From JBEKHI01 sp050012355 (GTDB lineage Bacteria; Actinomycetota; Actinomycetes; Streptosporangiales; Streptosporangiaceae): a DNA stretch of 29,663 nucleotides. A program made the translations under genes and the position numbers. How positions within the stretch are numbered: the stretch's first letter is position 1; each line of letters starts with the position of its first letter. This document shows, one piece after another, positions 15,584 to 24,122 of the stretch. The notes beneath the pieces were generated by a model. The model made no database searches. It was not told the DNA's origin and saw only the letters and a list, made by a program, of their open reading frames with translations. Where the stretch lies: NCBI GenBank assembly GCA_050012355.1, contig JBEKHI010000045.1, positions 1 through 29,663 on the forward strand. The letters run 5' to 3'.

Positions 15584-17086
15584 ATGACGGTGACGGATGT
15601 ATCGGAATCCGCCAAGCCGGAAACCCACTTCACCGGGCGCTTGCGCCATGTGGCCAAGGCGCACTGGCCGTTCGGCGTTGTGCTCGGCTTGGCGGCTGTG
15701 GCGCGGATCGTGGTCATGCTGGGCTACCCGCCCGCCATGTTCTTCAACGACTCATACGACTATCTCACCGACGCCGTCTTCCGTTCTGCCGACATCGTGC
15801 GCCCAGATGGCTACCCGCTGTTTATCTATCTGCTCGAGCCATTCCACAGCATGACCCTTATTACCGCGCTGCAGGCCGTCATGGGCCTGGCGATGGGCAC
15901 CGGCATCTACGCGGTGCTGCGCCGCCGAGGGCTGCCCTGGTGGGGCGCGACGCTGCCCGCGTTGCCGGTATTGTTCGACGTCTTCGAGCTGCAACTCGAG
16001 CACATGGTCGCCTCCGACACCCTCTTCACGCTCTGCGTGACAGCGGCGCTCGTCCTGGTCTCCTGGTACGACACGCTGAGCTGGCCAGTGGTGCTGATCG
16101 CGGCCCTGCTCATGGGCTATGCCACCCTGGTGCGGTCCGTCGGCGAGGCACTGATCGTGATCCTGCTCGTCGGGCTGATCGCCCGCCGGGCCGGCTGGAA
16201 GAAGACGGTCGCCACGCTCGTCGTCTGGGCGATTCCGGTGCTCGGGTACATGACCTGGTTCCACTCCCAGCACGGCCGGTTCGCGCTCACCGAATCCAGC
16301 GGGACCTTCCTGTACAGCCGGGTGCAGAGCTTCGCTGAGTGCTCCAAGATGAACCCGCCGGCCGACCTGCGAGTACTCTGCGACTCGCGTCCGCCGAAGG
16401 ACCGGCCGGGTGCCCAGGAGTACCTCTGGGCCGACGATACGCCGCTAGCCGCGCTCACCGGGGACAACAACATCTACCGCTTCACCCCGCACATCGAGAA
16501 GATCACCCGTGCCTACGCGGAGCTGGCCATCGAGAAACAACCGCTGTCCTACGCTCACGTGGTCATCAGTGACACCCTGCAGACCTTTGAATGGACCAGA
16601 GTGCAGTCGAACCTGGAGGGTTCGGGCTCGAAGTTCCGCTTCGAGGACACCGCCACGCCGGTGCCGTCCTGGGTGACGACCGACAAAGACAACAGCACCG
16701 CCGCCGCGCGCTACGGCGGTCCGGTGAAGGGGGCAGGGGAGGTGGGTGGGGAGACTCAAGTCGTGAAGCCGTGGTCCACCTTGCTGCGGGCGTACCAGAA
16801 GGTGTTTTACCTGCGGGGTCCGCTGCTGTTCCTCATCGTGCTGCTCGGTTTCGGGGGAGTGGTCGCGGGCTGGAACAGGTTCGGCGGCTGGGGCGGGCTG
16901 TGCCTGCTGCCATGGCTGACCGCGGTGGCGCTGATCGTGATCCCGCCGATGACGGCGGGTTTCAGCTACCGGTACGTGCTGTCGGTCGTGCCGGCCGCCT
17001 GTCTCGCGGCTGGGCTCGCGTTCGCCGGGCAGCGCGAGGGGATCGCGGGCTGGCTGCGTGGTCACGGCTTGGTCCGGAGGGTCTGA
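15584..17086 (+). CDS. GT-C-like integral membrane glycosyltransferase, paralogue 1
   Basis: 500 aa with roughly ten predicted membrane helices. The first extracytoplasmic loop carries GYPPAMFFNDSYDYL, with an Asp in the place of the GT-C loop-1 acidic residue, then RPDGYPLF. A large soluble loop (about 230-400) contains SFAECSKM and LCDSRPP, followed by C-terminal helices. Proteins of this type take sugars from polyprenyl-phosphate donors outside the membrane; the acceptor is unknown. Together with the next gene it forms a tandem duplication. GTG 15554 would add 10 residues; ATG 15584 is preferred since a -10-like hexamer precedes it. The loop contains a 29-bp G-rich repeat (16722-16750) coding VKGAGEVGG that its paralogue lacks. 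Confidence 0.8.
   Translation: MTVTDVSESAKPETHFTGRLRHVAKAHWPFGVVLGLAAVARIVVMLGYPPAMFFNDSYDYLTDAVFRSADIVRPDGYPLFIYLLEPFHSMTLITALQAVMGLAMGTGIYAVLRRRGLPWWGATLPALPVLFDVFELQLEHMVASDTLFTLCVTAALVLVSWYDTLSWPVVLIAALLMGYATLVRSVGEALIVILLVGLIARRAGWKKTVATLVVWAIPVLGYMTWFHSQHGRFALTESSGTFLYSRVQSFAECSKMNPPADLRVLCDSRPPKDRPGAQEYLWADDTPLAALTGDNNIYRFTPHIEKITRAYAELAIEKQPLSYAHVVISDTLQTFEWTRVQSNLEGSGSKFRFEDTATPVPSWVTTDKDNSTAAARYGGPVKGAGEVGGETQVVKPWSTLLRAYQKVFYLRGPLLFLIVLLGFGGVVAGWNRFGGWGGLCLLPWLTAVALIVIPPMTAGFSYRYVLSVVPAACLAAGLAFAGQREGIAGWLRGHGLVRRV
16722..16750 (+). repeat. 29-bp G-rich dispersed repeat, copy A (G-quadruplex pattern)
   Basis: Exact match over 29 bases to the minus strand at 29620-29648. It contains runs GGGGG, GGGG, GG, GGG, GGG separated by 1-2 bases, a canonical G-quadruplex arrangement on the coding strand. 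It codes PVKGAGEVGG in the variable loop of glycosyltransferase 1. Confidence 0.85.
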
Positions 17087-17087
17087 C

Positions 17088-18545
17088 GTGGCACAGGATG
17101 CCGACACCACCGTCGTTATGGCCAAAAAATTGGAACCACGGCGGGTCACTCGCGGGCACGGGCCGTTCGCCATCGTGGCGGGGGGCGCGGTGCTGCTGCG
17201 GCTGGCCGTCCTGCTCGGCTACCCGCCGATCATGTACTTCAACGACTCCTACTATTACCTGAACGACGCGATCCAGCACACCCCGGACAACATTCGCCCC
17301 AGCGGATACCCGTTCTTCCTCGATCTGCTCGAGCCGCTGCACAGCCTCACCCTGGTGGCGGTGCTGCAGGCGCTGATGGGCCTGGCGCTGGGGATCGCCA
17401 CGTACGCGCTGCTGCGGCACCACGGACTGCCCGGGTGGGCCGCGGCGCTGTGCTCGCTGCCGGTGCTGTACGGCGAGTACGAGTTGATGCTTGAGCACTT
17501 GCTCGGCTCGGACGCGCTGTTCATCTTCCTGGTGACGATCGCGATCATCGCGCTGTGCTGGTCGGAGCGGCCCGCGTGGAAGACCGTGGTGATCGTGGGC
17601 CTGCTGCTTGGCTATGCCACCTTCGTGCGGTCGGCCGGAGAAGCGCTGATGGCGGTCGTGGTGGTCGCGATGCTGGTGTGCGGGATCGGCTGGCGCAAGA
17701 CCGCCGCGTTCGTTCTCGTGTGGGCGGTTCCGGTGCTGGGATACGTGCTGTGGTTCCACGCGGAAACCGGGCAGTTCTCGCTCGGCGGCTCGGGCGGGAC
17801 GTTCCTGTATGGCCGGGTGCAGAGCTTCGCGGAATGCTCGAAGATGGATCCGCCCGCCGACCTCAAGGTGCTCTGCGACTCTAGGCCGCCAGCTGACCGG
17901 CCGGGCGCGGAATCGTACATCTGGGACGGCGGCACGCCGCTGGCGAAGCTCACGGGTCCCAACAGCAACCTGCGGTTCACCCCGCAGGTGTCGTCGCTAG
18001 CCGGGAAGTTCGCCAGGCTCGCGATCGAGAAGCAGCCGTTCTCGTACATCGAGGTGGTGGTGATCGACTCGCTGCGGACGTTCAGGTGGAAGGTCGTTTC
18101 CTCGGATGAAGAAGGATCCGGGCCGACGTTCCAGTTCGGCGCGAAGCCGACGCCGGTTCCGTACTGGGCGACCGACTTTCCGGGGGACAAGTCCGCGCAG
18201 CAGATCTACCAGTCGCGGGTGACGTACGACGGATCCTCGGGCGGCGTCACCCGGGTGGTGGCTCCGTGGGCGACGTTCGTGCGTTATTACGCGAAGGTCT
18301 TCATCTTCCGCGGCGCGATGCTGGGCCTGGTGCTGCTGGCCGCCGTCGTTGGACTCATCCGGGGGTGGCGGCGGGGTGGGCGGCGAGCGCTGCTGCCGCT
18401 GGCGGTGTGCGCGCTGCTGATCGTGGGACCGCCGGCCACCGCTGGCTTCAGCTATCGTTACGTGGCCGCCGCGGTGCCGCTCGCGTGCGTCGCTCTCGGG
18501 CTCGCCTTCGCCCGCCGTCAGGAGCCCGCAGAGCCGGCTGAATAA
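17088..18545 (+). CDS. GT-C-like integral membrane glycosyltransferase, paralogue 2
   Basis: 485 aa. Same plan as paralogue 1: GYPPIMYFNDSYYYL after the first helix, RPSGYPFF, many membrane helices, and the soluble-loop landmarks SFAECSKMDPPADL and LCDSRPPADRPGA, ending with PATAGFSYRYV before the last helix. The GTG at 17088 is one base after the paralogue-1 stop and has GGAGG 7-8 nt upstream, so the two genes are cotranscribed and coupled. An in-frame codon at 17058 lies inside paralogue 1 and is rejected. The last 549 bases are overlapped in antisense by a minus-strand reading frame. Likely handles a related sugar or acceptor; specificity unknown. Confidence 0.8.
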   Translation: MAQDADTTVVMAKKLEPRRVTRGHGPFAIVAGGAVLLRLAVLLGYPPIMYFNDSYYYLNDAIQHTPDNIRPSGYPFFLDLLEPLHSLTLVAVLQALMGLALGIATYALLRHHGLPGWAAALCSLPVLYGEYELMLEHLLGSDALFIFLVTIAIIALCWSERPAWKTVVIVGLLLGYATFVRSAGEALMAVVVVAMLVCGIGWRKTAAFVLVWAVPVLGYVLWFHAETGQFSLGGSGGTFLYGRVQSFAECSKMDPPADLKVLCDSRPPADRPGAESYIWDGGTPLAKLTGPNSNLRFTPQVSSLAGKFARLAIEKQPFSYIEVVVIDSLRTFRWKVVSSDEEGSGPTFQFGAKPTPVPYWATDFPGDKSAQQIYQSRVTYDGSSGGVTRVVAPWATFVRYYAKVFIFRGAMLGLVLLAAVVGLIRGWRRGGRRALLPLAVCALLIVGPPATAGFSYRYVAAAVPLACVALGLAFARRQEPAEPAE

Positions 18546-19193
18546 CTCCGCGTCGAGAACGTCCGCCGATCCGGCATCCCGGAGCCGGCGCAGCGCCGCC
18601 TCGAAATCGGCGACACTGGTACGGACCCGCTCGGTGCCGGGGTGTTCGGCGACCGCATGACTCACCTCTTCGAAGCTCACGGTCACCTGTGCCACCGTCC
18701 ACCGGGTGTCCTCGCTGGGCGACCGCGCCTGCAGATGCCGTAGCACGGCGTCGTAGTCCTGCGCGTTCCTGGTGAACTCCGAGTGGTTCTGCCGCCCCGA
18801 TTTCAGCCCGCTGACCAGAGCCATGCCCCGGTCGTACGCGTCCATGGCGAGGCCGTACCACTCGCGGCGGCGGGATCGTGCGTTGGCGAACCGGACGATT
18901 GCCGTCCCCAAGACCAGCAGGACGACGAGGGCGATCAGCAGCCACAGCCACCAGTACCCCGACCCGCCGCTGCTAGCCGTCGCGGTGGCGGTGGCGGTGG
19001 CGTGGGCGGTCGCCGAAGCGCTCGCCGTGGTGGCGGTCGGTGTCGGGGTGGCGGTCGCGGCGGACGCGGCCTGCGAGGGTGACGCGGTGGTGGCGGCCGA
19101 TGCTGTCGGGGCGGGTGACGTGGTCACGGCCGTTGATGCCATCGGCGTGACCGCTGCCGGTGCTGGCATGACCAAACGCAGGATTATCCCCAT
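17997..19193 (-). CDS. Thr/Ala-rich single-helix membrane protein with antisense C-terminal extension
   Basis: 398 aa as an uninterrupted frame. Residues 10-75 are a Ser/Thr/Ala/Pro-rich segment (STAVTTSPAPTAS and TATATATAS), probably extracytoplasmic and possibly glycosylated. A membrane helix follows at 80-100 (YWWLWLLIALVVLLVLGTAIV), then an Arg-rich stop-transfer and a helical cytoplasmic domain to about residue 216. Beyond that the frame runs 549 bases antisense through glycosyltransferase 2 and codes for a His/Pro/Arg-rich low-complexity tail, typical of shadow sequence. The true stop may have been lost. ATG 19193 has AGGTGA about 6 nt upstream. No family recognised. Confidence 0.6.
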   Translation of the reverse strand: MGIILRLVMPAPAAVTPMASTAVTTSPAPTASAATTASPSQAASAATATPTPTATTASASATAHATATATATASSGGSGYWWLWLLIALVVLLVLGTAIVRFANARSRRREWYGLAMDAYDRGMALVSGLKSGRQNHSEFTRNAQDYDAVLRHLQARSPSEDTRWTVAQVTVSFEEVSHAVAEHPGTERVRTSVADFEAALRRLRDAGSADVLDAELFSRLCGLLTAGEGEPESDARERHRGGHVTIAEASGGRRSHDQQRAHRQRQQRSPPTPPPPPDESNDGGQQHQAQHRAAEDEDLRVITHERRPRSHHPGDAARGSVVRHPRLVDLLRGLVPRKVGRPVRNRRRLRAELERRPGSFFIRGNDLPPERPQRVDHHHLDVRERLLLDREPGELPG

Positions 19194-19419
19194 ATTTTCA
19201 CCTGTATTTCCCCGTTATATTAACTGCCAGGCCCCCGCCTGGAAAGCATGCATGGTGGGTAATCCGCGGCCAGTACCTTCGGTAACGGCGAGGCTCATCG
19301 ATTACTCTAAGTAGTCAATAGCCTACTTGATGACCTAGGTGCCGGCCCGGCCGAGAGGCGCGTCGAGCCTGCACTCCCTGGCCCATAGCGCCCGGTTTGT
19401 GAGGTTCGGAGTGTGGGGT

Positions 19420-19476
19420 TTCATGATCGTGGACAGTTTTGACTGATATACGGCCGTTTCTGTCCGCGATCATGAA
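19420..19476. repeat. 57-bp imperfect inverted repeat
   Basis: 17-bp arms, TTCATGATCGTGGACAG and CTGTCCGCGATCATGAA, pair at 16 of 17 positions plus one G-T, around a 23-nt loop. It does not abut a gene end, unlike a terminator. The form suggests a dispersed extragenic palindrome. Confidence 0.6.
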
Positions 19477-19548
19477 TTGGCTGGTCACGTCGGGTCCGGC
19501 GATCGCCTGGGGTGGCATCCGGGTGTCCGGGCCGAGCGGCGGCGTTAA

Positions 19549-19600
19549 CCATCGATGGCCCACCGCTGGGGTCATAACCCCAGCGGTGGGCCATCGATGG
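19549..19600 (-). terminator. 52-bp perfect palindrome, likely terminator of the pentose-phosphate operon
   Basis: Perfect 24-bp arms around a CATA loop, starting 26 bp past the pgl stop on the minus strand. Each arm contains ATCGAT. No U-tract follows, as in many U-less actinobacterial terminators. Confidence 0.75.
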
Positions 19601-19626
19601 CGTGCGACAGTACCCGCGAGCGGCGC

Positions 19627-20346
19627 TTACGCCGGGAGCTTGGCGGCGGCCTCGCGGTCCACTAGCAGTAGCGTGCGGTTGCGACCGGTCGCGCCGGCCG
19701 CCGGGCAGCCAGAGGGTGACGCGCCGGAAACCACCGCCGCGATGGCGTCGGCCTTGGACGCGCCGGAGGCCAGGATCCACACTTCACTAGCCGACCGCAG
19801 CGGCCCGAAGGTCAGCGAGATCCGGGTCGGCGGCGGCTTGGGGGAGTTCCGCACCGCCACGGCGGGCCGGTCGTCACCGAGCGCGGGAGCCCACGGGAAC
19901 AGCGACGCCACGTGGCCCTCGGGGCCGATGCCCAGCATCACCACGTCGAACGACGACGGCACCTCGGCCGCGTAGGCCGCCGCCGCGGCGTCCACATCGT
20001 CGCCATAAGCACCATCAGAGGCCGCCATGACATGCACCCGCGCCGGGTCGGCGGGGATGTGGTCGAGCAGCGCGTCCCGTGCCCCGGTCTCGTTGCGTTC
20101 CGGGTCGCCGGACGGGACGAACCGCTCGTCGCCCCACCAGAAGTCCACCCGCGACCAGTCCACCGCGTCCCGCGCCGGGTTCGACGTGACCGCCGCCAGG
20201 CAGGCGGTCCCGATCCCGCCGCCGGTCAGTACCACCGACGCGGTGCCCCGCGAAGACAGCGCGTCGGACAGCGACACGATCAGCCGGGACGCGATAGCGG
20301 CCGCCAGCACTGGCTCGGAAGGATGGACGACGACGTCGACGGTCAT
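19627..20346 (-). CDS. pgl: 6-phosphogluconolactonase
   Basis: 239 aa. Hydrolyses 6-phosphogluconolactone, second step of the oxidative pentose-phosphate pathway. Family motifs: VVLTGGGIGTACL near residues 39-51, VDFWWGDERFVP, and LGIGPEGHVASLFP, where family members have GxGxDGHxASLFP; Pro-Glu here replaces the more common Asp at the third place, leaving the GH and SLFP. The ATG at 20346 overlaps the opcA stop by 4 nt (ATGA); a longer upstream frame runs inside opcA and is rejected. Last gene of the tkt operon, followed by a perfect 52-bp palindrome. Confidence 0.93.
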   Translation of the reverse strand: MTVDVVVHPSEPVLAAAIASRLIVSLSDALSSRGTASVVLTGGGIGTACLAAVTSNPARDAVDWSRVDFWWGDERFVPSGDPERNETGARDALLDHIPADPARVHVMAASDGAYGDDVDAAAAAYAAEVPSSFDVVMLGIGPEGHVASLFPWAPALGDDRPAVAVRNSPKPPPTRISLTFGPLRSASEVWILASGASKADAIAAVVSGASPSGCPAAGATGRNRTLLLVDREAAAKLPA

Positions 20347-21263
20347 CGAACCGCTTCCGAAACGGGTTGCCGGTCGAGGAAGCCCAGCGTCTCGCCGTAC
20401 ACGTCGTCCGGGTCGAGCCGGCGCAGTTCCTCGCCGAGCAGTTCGGCGGTCTCCCGGCGGTGCAGCGCCACCAGCCGGTCCGGCCTGCCCGGCCACACCA
20501 GCGAAGCGGTACGGCCGTCGGGCCGGTTGAGCGCGATCTCGCCGGCCACCGTCTCGAACGAGATCGAGGTGATCCCCGGACCGTGCGAGACTTCGCGGGA
20601 GACCGGGATACCGAGCCGCAGGCCCAGCCACGCCGCGACCAGGTCGGCGGTCGGGTTGCCCTCCTCCGCGTACACGGCGCCGGACAGCAGCGCCGGGTAC
20701 GGCTGGTCGAAGGTCGCGGCCAGTAGCGTGCGCCACGGCGTGGACCTGGTCCAGGCGAAGTCGGAGTCACCCGGCCGGTACACGGAAGCCAGATGGGCGA
20801 GCTGCGCGCGCGGGTCGTCGGCCCCCGCCGCGTCCGTCACCCGCCGCTGGGCTAGCGCGCCGAGCGGATGGGCCGACGGCACCTCGGGTGCCTGGTCCGG
20901 CCACCAGGTGACGACCGGGACGTCCGGGGTGAGCAGCGGGGAGATCACCGAGTCGGCGTGCTGGCCGAGTGCGCCGTACATGCGCAGCACGATCGTCTCA
21001 CCCGGGCTGGACTCGCCAACGCGGATCTCCGCGTCCAGCCGGGACTCCGCCTTCGCCTTGCGGGCGATCACGGCCAGCACCCGGCAAGGGTGCTCACGAG
21101 CGGCCTGGTTGGCGGCGCGGATGGCGTCGTACTGCGCGGCCTCGTCGGTGACGATGACCAGCGTCAGGACGATGCCCATGGCCATGCCTCCGATCCGGCG
21201 CCGAGCCTCGGCGAGGGCGTGGTCAATCGAGCCGGTGGTGGTATCGGTCAGATCAATGATCAA
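20343..21263 (-). CDS. opcA: Glucose-6-phosphate dehydrogenase assembly protein OpcA
   Basis: 306 aa. OpcA is needed for oligomer assembly and activation of glucose-6-phosphate dehydrogenase in cyanobacteria and actinobacteria. Typical features are the N-terminal TGSIDHALAEARR, the CRVLAVI segment, VISPLLTPDVPVVTWWPDQ and WTRSTPWRTLLAATFDQP. The start is TTG at 21263 with AAAGGAG eight bases upstream; there is no nearby ATG until residue 27. It follows zwf by 12 bp and overlaps pgl by 4 nt, so it is clearly part of the operon with its partner enzyme. Confidence 0.94.
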   Translation of the reverse strand: MIIDLTDTTTGSIDHALAEARRRIGGMAMGIVLTLVIVTDEAAQYDAIRAANQAAREHPCRVLAVIARKAKAESRLDAEIRVGESSPGETIVLRMYGALGQHADSVISPLLTPDVPVVTWWPDQAPEVPSAHPLGALAQRRVTDAAGADDPRAQLAHLASVYRPGDSDFAWTRSTPWRTLLAATFDQPYPALLSGAVYAEEGNPTADLVAAWLGLRLGIPVSREVSHGPGITSISFETVAGEIALNRPDGRTASLVWPGRPDRLVALHRRETAELLGEELRRLDPDDVYGETLGFLDRQPVSEAVR

Positions 21264-21275
21264 GGTGTATCTCCT

Positions 21276-22952
21276 TTAGAGCCGCCGCCACGCGCGCCCG
21301 TCACGCGCCATCAGCGCGTCGGCGGAGGCGGGACCCGAGGTACCGGACACGTACTGGTCGGGCTTGGTGAACTCGGCCCAGAAATCCTCGATCGGGTCGA
21401 GGATGCGCCAGGACAGCTCGACCTCTTCCTGCCGGGGGAACAGCGGCGGGTCACCGATCAGCACGTCGAGCAGCAGTCGCTCGTAGGCCTCCGGTGATGC
21501 CTCGGTGAACGACCCGCCATAGGCGAAGTCCATGTTCACGTCCCGGACCTCCATCAAGGACCCGGGCACCTTGGAACCGAAGCGCACCGTGATGCCCTCG
21601 TCGGGCTGGACCCGGATCACCATCGCGTTCTGCCCGAGTTCCTCGGTGTCGGTCGCGGCGAACGGCAGGTGCGGCGCGCGCTGGAATATCACGGCGATCT
21701 CTGTCATCCGCCGTGGCAGCCGTTTGCCGGTACGCAGGTAGAACGGCACACCAGCCCACCGGCGAGTGTCGACGTTGAGCCGCACGGCGGCGTAGGTCTC
21801 GGTGCGCGAGTCCTGCGGAATGCCGTCTTCCTCCAGGTAGCCGCGGACCTGCACGCCGCCCTGCCAGCCGGCCGCGTACTGCCCGCGGGCGGTGCCCTCG
21901 GCCAGGTCAGCGGGGAGCCTGATGGCCGACAGCACCTTCTCCTTCTCGGTGCGCAGCGAGTCCGCCTCGAAGGAGACCGGCTCCTCCATAGCGGTCAGCG
22001 CCAGCAGCTGGAGCAGGTGGTTCTGGATGACGTCGCGGGCCGCGCCGATGCCGTCGTAGTAGCCCGCCCGGCCGCCGATCCCGATGTCCTCGGCCATCGT
22101 GATCTGCACGTGGTCCACGTAGCTGCGGTTCCAGATCGGCTCGTACAGCGTGTTGGCGAACCGGAGCGCCAGGATGTTCTGGACGGTCTCCTTGCCCAGG
22201 TAGTGGTCGATACGGAATACCGACTCGGCCGGGAACACCCGGTCCACGATGTGGTTCAGCTCCTGGGCGCTGGCCAGGTCGTGGCCGAATGGCTTCTCGA
22301 TCACCACCCGGCGCCATGACCGCCGTCCGTTCGCGTCGGCGGGACCGGGGTCGGCCAGACCGGAGCGCTTGAGCTGCTCGACGACGGTCGGGAAGAACTT
22401 CGGCGGGATCGACAGGTAGAAGGCGATGTTGCCGCCGGTACCGCGCTCGCGGCTCAGTTCCTTGACGGTCTCGGCCAGCCGGTCGAAGGCGTCAGCGTCG
22501 TCGAACTCGCCGGGCACGAACCGGACACCCTCGCTGACCTGCTGCCAGACGGTGTCCCGGAACGGGGTGCGGGCGTGTTCCTTGACGGACTCGTAGGTGA
22601 TCTGGGCGAAGTCCTCGTGCTCCCAGTCACGGCGGGCGAATCCGACCAGCGAGAAACCGGGTGGCAGCAGCCCCCGGTTCGCCAGGTCGTAGATGGCCGG
22701 CATCAGCTTTTTCCTGGCGAGGTCGCCGGTGACGCCGAACATGACGAGCACCGACGGGCCCGCGACCCGCGGGATCCGACGGTCGCGGACATCGCGCAGC
22801 GGGTTGGTCTGCTCGGTTTCCTGGTCGGCCTCGGCGATGACGCCTGGGTTAGCCGGCGCCGGACCGGCCACGGGCACGGCGGCCGCTTCTGTTTCAGCGG
22901 CCGCCTCCTGCCCGGCCGGTGCCTGCTCCTCGGGAGGGAGCGGCTCTGTCAT
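21276..22952 (-). CDS. zwf: Glucose-6-phosphate 1-dehydrogenase
   Basis: 558 aa. Oxidises glucose 6-phosphate to the lactone with NADP. The nucleotide-binding motif is GVTGDLARKK (73-82), the substrate motif RIDHYLGK (247-254), and the catalytic-His helix is VIQNHLLQLLAL. An Ala/Glu/Pro-rich N-terminal extension of about 50 residues precedes the conserved NPLRDVRDRRIPR; it looks disordered. ATG 22952 is chosen because GGAG lies 9 nt upstream; the TTG at 22970 lies in that ribosome site. It follows tal by 35 bp and precedes opcA by 12 bp. Confidence 0.96.
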   Translation of the reverse strand: MTEPLPPEEQAPAGQEAAAETEAAAVPVAGPAPANPGVIAEADQETEQTNPLRDVRDRRIPRVAGPSVLVMFGVTGDLARKKLMPAIYDLANRGLLPPGFSLVGFARRDWEHEDFAQITYESVKEHARTPFRDTVWQQVSEGVRFVPGEFDDADAFDRLAETVKELSRERGTGGNIAFYLSIPPKFFPTVVEQLKRSGLADPGPADANGRRSWRRVVIEKPFGHDLASAQELNHIVDRVFPAESVFRIDHYLGKETVQNILALRFANTLYEPIWNRSYVDHVQITMAEDIGIGGRAGYYDGIGAARDVIQNHLLQLLALTAMEEPVSFEADSLRTEKEKVLSAIRLPADLAEGTARGQYAAGWQGGVQVRGYLEEDGIPQDSRTETYAAVRLNVDTRRWAGVPFYLRTGKRLPRRMTEIAVIFQRAPHLPFAATDTEELGQNAMVIRVQPDEGITVRFGSKVPGSLMEVRDVNMDFAYGGSFTEASPEAYERLLLDVLIGDPPLFPRQEEVELSWRILDPIEDFWAEFTKPDQYVSGTSGPASADALMARDGRAWRRL

Positions 22953-22987
22953 AGCTAAAGGCTCCTTCAAAGTCCGTTGTTTAACGG

Positions 22988-24100
22988 TTACCGGGCCTTG
23001 TCCGGGGACATCTCAGTGCGGATCGTCTCGAGGAGCTCGTTCCACGATGCCTCGAACTTGGCCACGCCCTCGTCTTCGAGCACCTGAACCACGTCGTCAT
23101 AGCTGATACCCAGTTTTTCTAGGTCAGACCACACCTGACGGGCCGCGTCGTAAGTGCCGCGGATGGTGTCGCCACTGATGATCCCGTGGTCGGCGGTGGC
23201 GTGAATGGTCGCCTCGGGCATCGTGTTCACGGTGTCCGGCGCGACCAGTTCGGTTACGTACATGGTGTCCGGGAAGGCCGGGTCCTTGGTCGAGGTGGAC
23301 GCCCACAGCGGACGCTGCACCTTGGCGCCGCGCGCCACCAGCGCCTGCCAGCGCGGCTCGGCGATCCTCTTCTCGTACAGCTCGTAAGCCAGCCGCGCGT
23401 TGGCGACCGCGGCCTTGCCGCGGAGCGTGGCCGCCTCGGGGGTGCTGAGCTTGTCGAGCCGCTTGTCGACCTCGGTGTCGACCCTGCTGACGAAGAACGA
23501 CGCCACCGACCCGATTGTCGAGATGTCGTGGCCGTTCTCCGCGGCCTGCTCAAGACCGGCCATGAACGCGTCGATGACCGCATCGTAGCGCTGCAGCGAG
23601 AAGATCAGGGTCACGTTGACGCTGATTCCCTCGGCGAGCGCCGCCGTGATGGCGGGCAGTCCCTCGACGGTGGCCGGAATCTTGATGTACATGTTGGGCC
23701 GGTCCACCATCCACCACAGCGCGCGGGCCTCGGCGATGGTGGCGGCCGTGTTCTTGGCCAGCCGCGGGTCGACCTCGAGCGAGACCCGCCCGTCGACACC
23801 GGAGGAGCTGTCGTAAACCGGGCGCAGCACGTCGGCCGCCCAGCGGATGTCGTAGGTGGTGATGGCGCGGGAGGCCTCGTCGACGCTCACCTTGCGAATG
23901 GCGAGGTCACCGAGCTGCGCGTCGTAGGACGTGCCCTTGGACAAGGCCGAGGCGAAGATCGTCGGGTTCGAGGTGACGCCGCGCACCTCGTCGTCGCGGA
24001 TCAGGTCGGCCAGGTTGCCGGTCTTGAGCCGGTCCCTGCTGATGTCATCGAGCCAGACCGACACACCGAGCTCGGTCAGCTGACGCAGTGGCGAAGTCAT
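22988..24100 (-). CDS. tal: Transaldolase
   Basis: 370 aa, the long actinobacterial type. Transfers a dihydroxyacetone unit between sugar phosphates in the non-oxidative pentose-phosphate pathway. The Schiff-base lysine is K140 in NMYIKIPAT; other conserved parts are GVTSNPTIFASAL (41-53), SVNVTLIFSLQRY and PLWASTSTKDP. The ATG at 24100 follows the tkt stop by 22 bp with AAGGGA upstream. Within the operon it supplies the partner activity to transketolase. Confidence 0.96.
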   Translation of the reverse strand: MTSPLRQLTELGVSVWLDDISRDRLKTGNLADLIRDDEVRGVTSNPTIFASALSKGTSYDAQLGDLAIRKVSVDEASRAITTYDIRWAADVLRPVYDSSSGVDGRVSLEVDPRLAKNTAATIAEARALWWMVDRPNMYIKIPATVEGLPAITAALAEGISVNVTLIFSLQRYDAVIDAFMAGLEQAAENGHDISTIGSVASFFVSRVDTEVDKRLDKLSTPEAATLRGKAAVANARLAYELYEKRIAEPRWQALVARGAKVQRPLWASTSTKDPAFPDTMYVTELVAPDTVNTMPEATIHATADHGIISGDTIRGTYDAARQVWSDLEKLGISYDDVVQVLEDEGVAKFEASWNELLETIRTEMSPDKAR

Positions 24101-24122
24101 ACTGCTAGTCCCTTCCGTGTTG

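Larger units (their letters stand above)
19194..19626. other. Intergenic region with two large inverted repeats
   Basis: 433 bp without a supportable gene. The first 130 bp are AT-richer than the surroundings and carry the promoter of the minus-strand membrane protein. Inverted repeats at 19420-19476 and 19549-19600 occupy much of the rest. Confidence 0.6.
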
